From assembly GCF_041146795.1 (NCBI RefSeq), contig NC_135172.1:15789123-15853122 (forward strand): a stretch of DNA of 64,000 bases, written 5' to 3'. Origin of the DNA: Maylandia zebra. Lineage: Eukaryota; Chordata; Actinopteri; Cichliformes; Cichlidae. The first letter of the stretch is position 1, and each line of letters starts with the position of its first letter. Shown here piece by piece: positions 11,011 to 22,439 of the stretch. The notes under the pieces were generated by a model that saw only the letters and a program-made list of their open reading frames with translations, did not search any database and was not told where the DNA came from. The translations under genes and the position numbers were made by a program.

Positions 11011-12385
11011 TTTAAAATATAATTTAAAAAATGTACATTTCAAAGTCTTTCTATGACTAGAGGCCAGCTATTTGATCCAGCTCACCAACAAGTTGTGATC
11101 AGTTGACAGTTCTGCTCCTCTCTTCACAAGAGTGTCCAAGATATACGGCGATTACACGATTCAATTACAAAATCAGAGATTAGGCTACCTGGTGTTAGGT
11201 CCACTTATGGACACCTTTATGCTCAGACTTGGTGCTCATTATGGACCAACTGTGGTTAGCACTGAAGTTCAGGAACAGAACCTCACTTGGGTTCAGACTG
11301 GGCTGTTCCTCCCAATCAAACCATTCAAGTTTCACTGTCATTCCAAAAAAGAGATGGTTTTGTATCCAGCAATGGAGTCACTGCCCAGGGCACGTTCCAG
11401 CTTGAGTTCAACCCTGTTCAGAACTCAAGCTGACAATTGAACCAAGGCCCACAATACCTGGTTTCTCCTAACCTCATACACTAGCTCAGGTTAGTGAGTT
11501 AAGTGACCCTTTGTCCCTGAAGCCAGTTTGGGAAACCTGTGATCTGACTGCTGCACATTCTACATTGCATCAAACAGCCCCTCCTCTTGATGGTTGGCCC
11601 ACAGGAAAGCAGGTCCATTCAGTGGTTCCAGGCTGGGCCTCTCCTGGTGCCACGGGCTAAGGCCCAGCCAATTCTTCTCTTTTATTGGATAGTGTAGCAG
11701 TGAGGAAACTGGAGAGAAAGAGCGAGGAAAGGCATGCAGCAAAGGGCCACAGGTCAGACTCAAACTGCGCTGCTGCACTCCAGCCATGTGGTTACCTGTT
11801 CACCCACTGAGTTAAGTGGCACCCAGGCCGCTCAGAGCGCAGTTTGTGAGGATTACCCTTTGTGCGTGAGTTGATATCCCAGTGTTGGTGTTGTTTCTAC
11901 ATCATCATAATAATGTTGGTCCAAGATCAGCATAGCAACTGACCAGTGAAGTTGAAGCTGGTTGGACGGCCTGAGGATGTCATGTCTCCTTTTTTGCAGA
12001 TATGATTTTTTTGCCTTCATCAAGAGATGACTTCCAGCTTGCACTTGGGAGGTTTGCAGCTTAGTGTGAAGAAGAAGTAATGAGATGTAGCATCTCCAAG
12101 TCTGAAGCCATTGTTGTAACCCAGAAAAGGGTGGTGTGCCCACTCTGGGCTTGGTATTAGTTGCTGCCCCAAGTGAAGGAGTTAAATAATCACTGAGTCC
12201 TGTTTATGAGTGAGGGGAGATGCTGACAGGTAAAGACAAACTGGTGCCATGTCAGGAGTAATGCAGACAGCATACTCAGCTGTTTTTAGGAAGACAGAGC
12301 AGAGCGTGAAAGCAAAGCTGTTGATTAGTGGTCAGTCTACATTCCTCACCTATAAACTGTGAATAACAACCAAAATAATTAAGTG
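11011..12385. other. intergenic, no gene recognised
   Basis: Several short open frames are present but none has recognisable content. The segment 11560-11825 has a low-divergence, repeat-like look ('ggcatgcagcaaagggccac'), suggesting an interspersed element whose family I cannot name. Confidence 0.35.
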
Positions 12386-12690
12386 CAAAGAGCTTAATAC
12401 CAAGGGTGTATGGGCTGGTCTTCACAGACAGGGTGAGGAGCTTTGTCATTCAGAGGGACTCAAGAGTAAAGCCAACACTCCTTGAAATAAGCCTGTTAGG
12501 GTGGTTCAGGCATCAAACTAGGAAAGACGTCCAAAACTGGGTGTTTTGGACAGGTCTTACCAGAAGAGCCCTGAGGCAGATGTAAGGCATGCTGGACAGA
12601 TTACATCTCTCTTCTTGAAGAGCTGCAGGTGGTGGATGGAAAGAGAGATTGCTGAGGTTGTACTGCAGTGCCTGTGTGTGGTATACTCTG
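12386..12690 (+). mobile_element. Rex3/RTE-like LINE 3' end fragment
   Basis: The order of phrases (a gtgtatgggctggt-like phrase, 'agggtgaggagctttgtcat', 'agggtggttcaggcatc', 'ctgcaggtggtggatggaaag') follows the 3' end of a common fish RTE/Rex3 reverse-transcriptase ORF, heavily mutated. No open frame is retained. The assignment rests on remembered sequence and should be treated as provisional. Confidence 0.5.
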
Positions 12691-13635
12691 TAGCTATAAG
12701 ATGTGGCACACATATTACTCTACATTACAAAATAAAGCTTTTGCCTACATTATCTTCCAACAAATCTACAAGAACAAATCAATATTGCTACAGAATATTT
12801 TAAAAAGTGGATTACACCACTCTGAGTAGATTTTAAGGGTACATTAATTTTTAGCCCATTAATTTGAAACAGGACATCCCTGAGCCCACGTGTTGTGTAA
12901 CAGGCAGTTTAAAGTGACTTAAAATGTCCTTTCTTGTCATTATAAAGCCCTGAAAACAAAAGAAAAGCGCCCAGACTGAAGCAGTAAAAACCAGTTTAAC
13001 AGAACCTGACACAGGTAAGCACAAGTGTGTGACTCAACATTCACATGATTGCAGGTGTAAAGGTGAACCAGGTGAAAAGGCACCCGGAGCTCCAACAGAG
13101 GGAAAGGTTACTCTCGGTCTGTGTATTTGCTTAAAAGGATTTAACAGTGAAGAAAAAACTAGATGATTTTTCTTCGTAGAATCAACTTTAACATCTAAAA
13201 GAAACTCTTTTCTTCTTTAATCTTTAATATAAAAATGTCTGCACTGCTTTATGACACTAAAGAATTTGTCCATCCCTGGATCATGAGCAATAATCAGTGT
13301 TCTTCATGATAAGATCGGTCTTGCTGTTTTTTCTTTTTGCTGAATGCAAATAAAACATTATAATGTAAGCCTTTAACACCTTTGTGGCTCAGACGCATTC
13401 AGTTACAGTGTAATTGAAATCCTCGTGAACATGAATGAAAACCTTTTGCCACACATTCAATCACTGAGCAAACAGCAGCTGACGCCGTACACAGACAGCA
13501 CGAGCTCTGATCCAGAGCGTTAAGCTTCATTTAAAGTCGCTTCACAGACAAACCCATCAAACTCTGTCAAAGCTTTAATAAAAAACTCAGCGTCATGTTT
13601 TATGTGTTTCAGATGCAGATGTGAATGAGCCAGTA

Positions 13636-16600
13636 TCAAAGATAAAAAGAGGCACGGAAGTCTCTTTCCCAGTTCCTGTCTTTTTGCTCTTTTTTCCTAC
13701 TTTCTTCCTTCCTCTGTCCTTTCATTCCAATCCTCACTTTGTCCTTAGATGGTGGTTTCACAGCTTCACAGTCTCTGGCTTGGAAGTGAGTCACTTTGGC
13801 TCTTTTCATCTGTCCGTATCCCAGACCCTTCTGGTCTCTCTTCAGCACAGTAGGCACTGGCTGTTTGGGCCCCTCTCCCTGTGGCCCCAGTCCTGTTCCT
13901 GGTTTCCAGCCACAACGAACCATCATCTTGAAGCTGTTGCTGGAGGGGGGGAGGCAGTAGTAAGGCGTCGGTGGAGGGCGTCGCAGATTGAACTGATGCA
14001 GGGTGGAGGAGAGATGTGACAGCAGGCTGCTGCTGTGCTCGCTACGACACACGTCGCACCACTGAGGCTGGAGGGAACTGAGGATAGATGAAAAAAAGAC
14101 AACATGAGCCCGAAAAGAAACATGAAAGAGCCACAAACTGACTTCTTCTCCAAGTGTGTGTAAACAACAGCAGAGATTTTACCTGCTGTAATCTTATCTC
14201 ACTCGCGTTTGTGCTCATTCGAAATCTGACCTCACAATGTGATCCTGATGTTGGTGAATGTTGGCAAATATCACTGCTATATTATTCAGCATTATTTGAT
14301 TTTTTTTTATGGTAATTCACTGATTTGATTCCATGATCTCTGTGGTTAAAGTCCAGCCTTACCAGGAAGTTTGTTTAGCTCACTGCTGTGTATGCCCTCA
14401 CATCTGTGAACACACCCACACAGTGAGGAGGGCAAAAGGACTGCTGTTATCATATATAGCGGCAGTGCTAAATGCACTAAGATAAACTCTTGTTGCACAA
14501 TTTGACACCAATAAGCGCTAATCCTTCTCCTGACTGTAAAATGTCAAAAGTAGAAATTATGTAGTAATTTCTGCTTCACCATCACCAGAGCTCAAGCTTT
14601 TTAATACGAGATTTAAACCCAGACACGATCAACGATCCAAAAGGCACCAGGCAGCGTCTCTGTCGGATGGATTAAAACTCCTGCACCATTAAATGTTTCT
14701 CACCATAGATTTTGAATCAAGGATTTTTCATTGATCGCTTGGAAAAATTTGTGTCATTAGATTATCAATAAACAAACATCGTGTGTACCCTATTCCTCAG
14801 ATATGAATGGTTTAGATCAGGGGTGGGCAAACTTTTTGATTAGTGGGCCACATTGAGTTCTAACATTTGACAAAGGGGCTGGAACAGGAGTAGATAGATG
14901 GCATGCTTTGAAAACATCACCTCATTGGGGGAAAAATACACATCTTGAGATATGGAGAAAACATGTGCTTTAATTTCCAATGAAAATGAAGAAAAGCATT
15001 ACAATAAAATCTCTGACTTCGAAATGAGCCTTTAAACACTGAAAATCAAATAAATGAATATTTTATTTTAAAGCACTGAAAGTTCTGTTATCCTTCAGGA
15101 TATCACATCACTCTCCTCCTAACTCTTTTTTTTTTTTTCCAAAAACGGTAGGAGATGCAGATGTACTTGTCCTGTTCCTTTTATTCAATTTGTTTCCCCG
15201 GTGCCAAAAGTCAACAACGACCAGTGCAAGGACGAAACAGTTGCAGCAAGTCAGTCTGTGAAGCGTTATAGTTGATCTGCGCGCACTGTTCATTTTAACA
15301 ACGTGCGTATCACGGAGACACACATTTTAATGGGAGCAGTGTTGTTGGTCTCCTTTTTTAGCCAGCGCATCAAAGTCTGGAGTTAGTTTTGTTGTGGCGA
15401 TTCTCAGGATTGATCTGAGGTGTAGGTCTGTTAACTTGGATCTGTGGCTGGCTTTGTTGATGTTCATGACGCTGAATGTCTGTTCACACACGAAGGTAGA
15501 GCCGAACAAAGCCAACATTATCTGCGCTCTTCGCCTTAGATTTGGAAACGCGGCATCATTGAGTGAAGCATAGAAGTCATTTAGTTTCAGAGAGCTGAAC
15601 TTCTCTTTTAAGGCAGGGTCAGACTGAAGGTCGATGAGTTCGAGCTGAAGCTCCTCTGGAGCTGTTTCGGGGTCTTGCGACAGAGGAAAGGCCACCAATT
15701 GAAGTGACTTGTCAATTTTATCGAAATCCAAAAACCGACGGCAGAATTCTCCGTGCAGTGCATCCAGTGACTCACTGTATTTCTTTACTTTTGCTCCGGC
15801 CTCTTTCAGCGTGGCTAGTGTAGGAAAATGAGTGAATGACTTGTTCAAAATCTGCCTGGAGAATAAAGCCAGCTTGGATTTGAAGGCTTTCACGTTTGTG
15901 TGTCATGCACAAACTGCTCCTTCCCCTGCAGTTTCACATTGAGCTCATTCAAGTGTGAAAATACGTCCGTAGCAAACGCAAAGTCACACATCCAGCTCTT
16001 GTTGCTCAGCTCAGGAAATTCATCAGTCTTCCCCTGCCGCTCCAAAAACACGCCAATCTCCTCTTTGAGCTCCCACACTCGTTGAAACACTTTTCCCAAA
16101 CTCAACCAGCGGACACGGGAGTGATAAAGCAGGTCCTGGTGATCCGCATCAGTTTCCTCCAGGAACGCAATGAACTGACGGTGCTGAAGTCCCCGTGCGC
16201 GTATGAAGTTGACAAGTTTCACCACAGGATTCACAACATGATTCAGCTGTAACACCGATTTACATAGAGATTCCTGGTGGATGATGCAGTGGAGGAAAAT
16301 CACATCCTGGTCAGAGTTTTCATCTTTCACTTTATTCTGGATTCTCCTCAGCAGGCCAACGTTTTTTCCCGTTAAATTTGGAGATCCATCTGTGGTGACG
16401 TTAACAAGCTTACTCCAGGGAAGCTTCATGTTTTCGATGGCAGCAGACACTCGTTCAAACAAGTCCTCTCCCCGTGTTTGTCCTTTCAGAGACTCCATTG
16501 TCAAAAACTCCTCCGTTATTTCAAAGGTTTCGTTGATTCCTCGGATAAAAATGAGGAGCTGAGCAGTGTCTTTGACATCGTTGCTTTCATCCAGTGCTAA

Positions 16601-18788
16601 AGAATAAAAAGTGAATGACTTCGCCTTTTTGTTTAATATGCTGGTGATATCTTCATCTATTAGTTCTACACGGCGAGTCACTGTCCGCCGTGATAAACTG
16701 ATTTTCTCAAATTTGTCTTTGGTCTCCGGGCACAAAATACCTGCTGTCTCTACCATACATTCTTTTAAAAACTCGCCCTCTGACAGTGGTTTGCTGGCCT
16801 TTGCTATTTTGAATGAAAGCATAAAACTGGCCTTGGTACTTGACTCTTGAATGGCAGTTTGACGGTGAAAAAAAACTTTGCTGAGCCTTCAAATTAGCTG
16901 CCAACTTCTCAGCAGCAGATTCCCGTTCTTTTGTTGAGAGCTTGCTAGCATAATTTGCGTGCTTTGTGGCAAAGTGACGGCTAATATTATACTCTTTAAA
17001 AACCGCCACAGTTTCTTGGCATATCAGGCAAACAGCAGATGATCGGTGTTCAGTGAAAAAATATTTAGTTGTCCACTCCTTTTTGAACACTCGACATTCT
17101 CTGTCCACTTTCCTTTTCTTGGGACCGCTCATCTTCATAGAGGGGCGGTAGGTCACAGGGTAAAGTGCAAACGTGGAGTAATAGGCCTACGCCGCTTCAC
17201 CTCAACAAAGCCAATATATCTAGAGTGCGCCATCTAGTGAGGAAACATCAGAATTGCAGGGGAAATAAAACATTAACAAGGTTAATTTATTAATTTTTTC
17301 CAAGTTTGGCGGGCCGGATCAAAACGTTTAACGGGCCGCACGTGGCCCCCGGGCCGTAGTTCGCCCATGCCTGGTTTAGATAGATATTGTAAAGCCTGAA
17401 TGATTTTACTGTGTGGTTATATTTAGATTAGAACTGTGTACCAATGAGAGTGTGCACACCTGCTATCAGACGGTGTGTCTCTATTTGGTCTTCTCCCGTA
17501 GCTCAACAGCTCCTCCAACACGTCATTGTGACCAGCTGTGAAAAGAAATGAATGAGTTCAGTTCAAGGTCTTTATAGTCATCTTAAAACTTGGAGCCATG
17601 AAACTGAAAAAGACATAAAAACTCACTAAACCAACATTATGTTATTGCAAAACTAACTATGTTTTAATCTTTGTTAGTATAGTCATGTTTGACTACACTA
17701 CAAGCTTTTATGGTCATCTTTATTCAGACTACAGTGGTGCATTTATGTTGCAAAACTGTCCTGAATTTTTTTAATTTCCACATTATATTGCCTTATAATA
17801 ACAATAATAATAACAATAATAATAATAATAATAAATAAAAAGATTAAAACAGTAAAAGTAATGAAAATTAAACAAACAATTTCAAACAATAAGAAGTAAA
17901 AGTGAAACAGCTGAACCCACTGTGAATGAAAACGGACCTGAATTCAAAGAAAAACATCAAAATGAAATAGGAACAAATACTGAATAGAAAATCCAAAACT
18001 ACAACAACACTGGCTCAGCTTCACTGCACACACAAACAGATATCGACCACTAATGATCAGATCTGAGCAAACATCTCGGAGCTGAATAACCGTCAGCTGG
18101 CACGTCACTATTTTTCCTTTCCTTAGCAACCAGTTTTGACCTGGGAGATGACTTTAGGGTTTCAACCATGTTTGTTGGTTATACCTTCCAGTGCCAGGTC
18201 TTTGGCATCCCTCCCCTTTGTGTCAACCACTCCGACCCAGGCCGCTCCGTGCTGCAGCAGAAGTCTCACAGCAGATCTTTGCCCTGACCAGCTTGCACAC
18301 ATTACAGCTGTCCAGAAGAAAGTATCCTGCAAGGGTGGAAAAAACAATACACTCTTTAAGCAAAATGTATCATTTCCCCAAATGAAACAGAATCTTCATT
18401 ATCATACCTGGTAGTTGATGTCGACCCCCTTTGAGAGGACCTCTTTGAGCCCAGGGATGTCTCCCTCATGGGCAAAGCGCAGTAGCCGCAGACCCAGCAG
18501 CTCCATGGTTCTTTCTGAGTGTCCAGTCTCTGATTGACTCCCTCCACTCTGGCCCCGCTGTGCTTCCACAGCTCTCACCCTCCTCATCGCTCTTCTCCTG
18601 GACTCTCTACTCTCCTGTCTAGTCTGACCTTTTGATCCATCTCCCCCTTTCTCATCTTTTGTTAAGCTTTCATAGAAACGCTTGGCCTCTTCCCCGCTGA
18701 GTCCGCTGCTTGTTTTTGAGCTGGACTGTTCCGCTTCAAAACTAAAAAGATCCTGCTCTCTGGCAGGAGTAAAGCCGAAAGCAGCCAT
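13636..18788 (-). CDS. gpank1: GPANK1, G-patch domain and ankyrin repeat-containing protein 1 (four exons)
   Basis: Coding exons on the minus strand are 18408-18788, 18185-18326, 17460-17535 and 13636-14077 (stop TGA at 13636-13638). All introns are GT-AG and the phases join, giving 346 codons, close to the roughly 356 of human GPANK1. An acidic and then basic N-terminal region is followed by ankyrin-type repeats at about residues 104-195 (AHEGDIPGLKEVLSKGVD; SAVRLLLQHGA; AGHNDVLEELLSYG). A C2H2-like motif follows (C207, C210, H221, H227), then a G-patch at about 250-292 (GWKPGTGLGPQGEG ... GLGYG). The tail is lysine/arginine-rich. G-patch proteins bind RNA or activate DEAH helicases; the specific role of GPANK1 is not known to me. 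The start is the first ATG of the open exon and gives the conserved MAAFGFTP beginning. Intron 3 is enlarged by a hAT transposon. The 3' end has been partly duplicated at 10331-11010. Confidence 0.93.
14818..17373 (-). mobile_element. hAT transposon in GPANK1 intron 3, with 8-bp target duplication
   Basis: The element is 2556 bp. It begins 'caggggtgggcaaac' and ends with the inverted counterpart 'gttcgcccatgcctg'. It is flanked on both sides by the perfect octamer gtttagat (14810-14817 and 17374-17381), the 8-bp duplication expected for hAT. Inside, on the minus strand, is one transposase reading frame broken at two places (described separately). The perfect target duplication suggests a fairly recent insertion. 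Confidence 0.92.
15327..17156 (-). pseudogene. hAT transposase with two frameshifts
   Basis: Three consecutive minus-strand frames encode parts of one transposase. At 16707-17156 is the N-terminus with a BED-like finger (CLICQETVAVFKEYNISRH). At 15890-16822 is the central part with TDGSPNLTGKN and VRWLSLGKVFQRV. At 15327-15893 is the C-terminal dimerisation region with CEQTFSVMNINKASHRSKL. The first shift maps to an 8-base T run (16868-16875 as A on the plus strand), where one base fewer would restore continuity. The second is near 15893-15905. The protein resembles the hAT transposases related to the GTF2IRD2 and ZBED-type domesticated genes. As read, the element cannot make an intact transposase. 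Confidence 0.88.
17796..17836. repeat. (AAT)n-rich microsatellite in GPANK1 intron 2
   Basis: Imperfect 'aataataataa' tract of about 40 bases. Confidence 0.8.
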
Positions 18789-20940
18789 AAGGAGTGACCG
18801 TAACTTCAGGTATCTCAGACAGGACGTTTTGTAGTTACGTGAAAGAAGCAGATCTTAAAGTCAGCGGTGTTTATATCTAACTGAGATATAAATGAGATGT
18901 TATCCAACATTGCAGTTTCCAAAAGACAGTTCACATGCTGGTACTGGATTTAGCCACATATTACATTTAACATTATACTTATAACAGGAAACTACCAGCC
19001 TCACAACGCTAGTTAGCATCAGTAGCTAAACATTAGACATACAATCGTTTCGGATTACCAACAAGATTCAGTCACCCCAAAGTCTCCTTAAAGCTCGTTT
19101 ATGATGAAGATATAATATAACCTAGAGCCAAGTGTTAAACAGCCGATTACATTAAAACTTCTCGAGTCGATTCGATAACAGGAAGCAGCTTCAAAATAAT
19201 GTCCTTATTTCCGTGGAAAAACAAGTGTGAATAACAGTGAGTGCTGCCACCTACCGTCTACTCCTTTACACTGCACCCTTTGATATCTCTCAATAACTAA
19301 ATATATAATTCATAAACTCAGACGTCACTGCCACCTATTAAGCCTGATGCTGCTTTCGTTTTTACTTTTTTCAGTTTATATTTTTTTCATCCTGCCTTAA
19401 AAAATTAAAAAGAATTACTGGCCTTTTATTTCACTAAAATAGTTTAACATGCTTAATGCATTCAACATACAAGTACCACATTAATACGTGAAAGTCCTTT
19501 TTTAATCTACATCAATAAAATTCGATCTATGCAACTACTGTTCACACTGTGAGAATTGCATGGTGAAAAAGGTAACTAACACCTGTGCTTCCCCCACGTG
19601 TGATGTGTGGAAATCTTCAGACGTGTATCCCTTCTAGGAGCATATCTCGGCAACTGTAGTGTAACATGTTATTTCATGTCAGGTGATTTACACTTTGCAT
19701 TCAGAGGTTGTTTTGCAAACACATATAGACAGAGGTCTGATTAAAATCAATATATCATATTTTAGTCTCAGTGACTGTGTTTTGTTTTTTCCTTATGTTA
19801 ACCTGGCTGTTTCCTGACTACTTCTGACAATTTTATTAACTCATTTCCTTTATGTCATCATAAATCTTCATTTGGTCTCGTCTTTCTTCCTTGCTTTCGT
19901 TTTATGCCAACAAATGCAAGCTGTATGTACTTCTTTACCTTCCACAAAAGATCAGCCCTCCACAAGAAACAAGAAAAACTCCCCAAAACAAAAACTTCAT
20001 CCTATTAAATTAATTAAATATGGAAGATTTACTGCAAGAAATTAACCAAGAATTGGTACATGGCACATGTAACACACAGTTTTATTTTTTACTCCACAGA
20101 AATATACTGCCACACAATAGTCTGTTTTCAAGCTGCCCGAAATGTGGGTGATTTTCAAAAGCTATCAGGGCAGTTGGGCCTGCAGAAGCTTTGATGAAGA
20201 GGAGTCCTTTTTTTTGTAAAATAGCAGACCGGGCTGGGTAGAAGACCCCCTCCTTTGTTCTGTTTTCTGCTCGCGTACACACCTGGAAACAATAATATGC
20301 CTGTTGCCATCACTGCTCTTTACAACACGACAGCAGCAAAGTCTGACACAGTGCTGCTGCTTCATTCTCGTGAGCAGCATCAAAAACGAAGAGCACTCAG
20401 AGAGCACAACGCCCACCTGAAAGGCAACGTCTTTACTAAAACTCTATTTTATTCCATTTTATTGGTACGGCGCCACTGTGTGGTCATACTGAAAAAGTAA
20501 AAAGCGTGTTGTATAGCTCTCGCCATGTCCTTTCATATCATAGATTACTCGATATAGTTTTGATATAGCAAACCTGGGTACTCATGTTCCCCAACGCCTA
20601 GTATATTGTTGTAAAGTTTAAAACTAATCCATTAAAGATTGTGGGTAACATTAAGTTTTTCACATTTGTTGTGACCTGACCCGAATTTCACCAAAACTAA
20701 ATCAGCTGCAGCCTGTTATTGGCATTTACCATCAAAACAAATATCTTGAAAACTGTGAATTCTTAACTGCTAACAAAAAGAACCAGTCACATACTTCCTC
20801 CCCCTTGAGGGAGAACTATTTTGTGTCACAGGACTTGACATCTGAAGCGAGTTTGAGTAACTAACAGATGAAACATGGAACGATGTCCATTCCTTTGTTT
20901 CTTTGGACATATCTGATGTGGTTTCACGGTCTCACAACAG
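18789..20940. other. GPANK1 5' flank and intergenic region
   Basis: The GPANK1 promoter and 5' UTR must lie just above 18788; no TATA box or CpG-dense block stands out. The rest is AT-rich. At 20876-20940 an isolated plus-strand open segment reads like a signal peptide followed by GT; it is treated as a finding and not as a gene. No repeats were firmly identified. Confidence 0.35.
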
Positions 20941-22439
20941 GTACTGGTGAAGTGAATACGTTTTATTCTTAGGACACTTTTCCAAACACAGTTACAAAAT
21001 GCTCACTTTCAGAGAAGCAAAAAGAATCAGACGTGTAAGATATGCCCACACATACAGATAAAAATGCTGAATCGCGATCGCTGAAACATTTTGGTGTCTG
21101 AGCGTTCAGTGTGTGTCGGCAGATGTGTGTGTCGAAGGCCAAAGATTTACATGCTGGTCACGAGTGTGACAGTCTGTAAGACCAGGGCGCTTTACAAAAG
21201 TGCTTCACAAGGGGGATAAATCAGGCACACGAGGGAGAGCCGTGAGCCTCAAAGAACAAACTGTCATGCAGAGCTTTTGTATTTCAAGAGTAATGATACG
21301 ACTTCTTCAGTCCAGCTGTGAAACTTGCAGAAAACAGCAGAGACAAACTGTCAGGCATCTTACTGTACACACAGAAACCATTTGTGACACCAGTACTGTG
21401 GTTCTGCATGCTTTTCCCCATTAAGCAAAGTTTGGAAGCAAAAAGCAGCACATTCATGAACTTTTCAGAACAATCTAACGAGAAAACACAAATCCTGATG
21501 CGAAATGGGCTCTCTGCGTTAATTTACAAAGTTTTTTCAGTAGTAAAGAAATGAGCATTTTTAGAAGTGGGAGTTTTCTTCTTTTTTGCTGCTTTTCTGT
21601 AATTTGTCTTTTGTCTCCAATAGGCGTCGCATTTTGGCTCAGTATATGTGCTATAAGAAAGTTATAAAGTGCTATGTTTTTAGGTTATGACAGTCATGTT
21701 TGAGTAGGTTTGCAAGACACAAGAAAAAACAAACAAACACATTAAACAGGTTATTCTCTCTCACAGCATTTAAGACAGATGAACAGCAGCTCTGTGACTG
21801 GCTTTTCATCTGTGACTCAACATCAGTTTTCACCCTCACTGTCTAATGTCAATGAACAGAATTAAATGATTTGTAAGCCACTTAGAAGTAAAGAAGTGAG
21901 GGGTTGAGTGGGCTAACTCAAGAAGATCATTAAAAGTAAGAGTCAGAATTCAGAGAAATCTCTGCATGCAATAGGCGGGGACAAAAATCATACTGGAAGG
22001 CTGTGTTTAAAGTGACATGTGAGTAGTGGAAATCCTGGCATGGGCTCATAAATCATTAATATGACCAAAAAGGCATTAATCTTGATTCTTCTGAAAAGCT
22101 CATAAAAAATGATGTCTTTCACAATATCTGCTGTATTTATACTTTGCCCATTTGTGAAGTTTGGCTTCACAAAAACCTCCAGTTAAGCACTAACAAGTCT
22201 TTACTGGGACTGCCAGAAACTGATCTGTTAGTGTTGTTCATAATCCAAACCAATTATGTTACCTCATTTTTTATGTTCATGTCAGCCTAAATTTGCCTTA
22301 GTTATGCTTGCAATACATTTTGGTTTTGTATTCTTCCTCAAATATTAGTAAGGCATCAAACTCCAACAAACATGCAAAACCACTGGTACGGTCATTTCAA
22401 AGTAACCACCAAGCCTTTGTTGTTTTCCTTTCACTGCAC
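20941..22439 (-). other. probable 3' UTR of the gag/zinc-finger gene
   Basis: This stretch lies directly downstream of the zinc-finger stop codon and holds no coding feature. A possible AATAAA polyadenylation signal on the minus strand is found near 20961-20967 (TTTATT on the plus strand). The UTR extent is inferred, not demonstrated. Confidence 0.3.

Noticed and set aside
11132-11440. 102-codon open frame in the intergenic region
   Set aside because: No recognisable domain, no splice context and no promoter; expected by chance.
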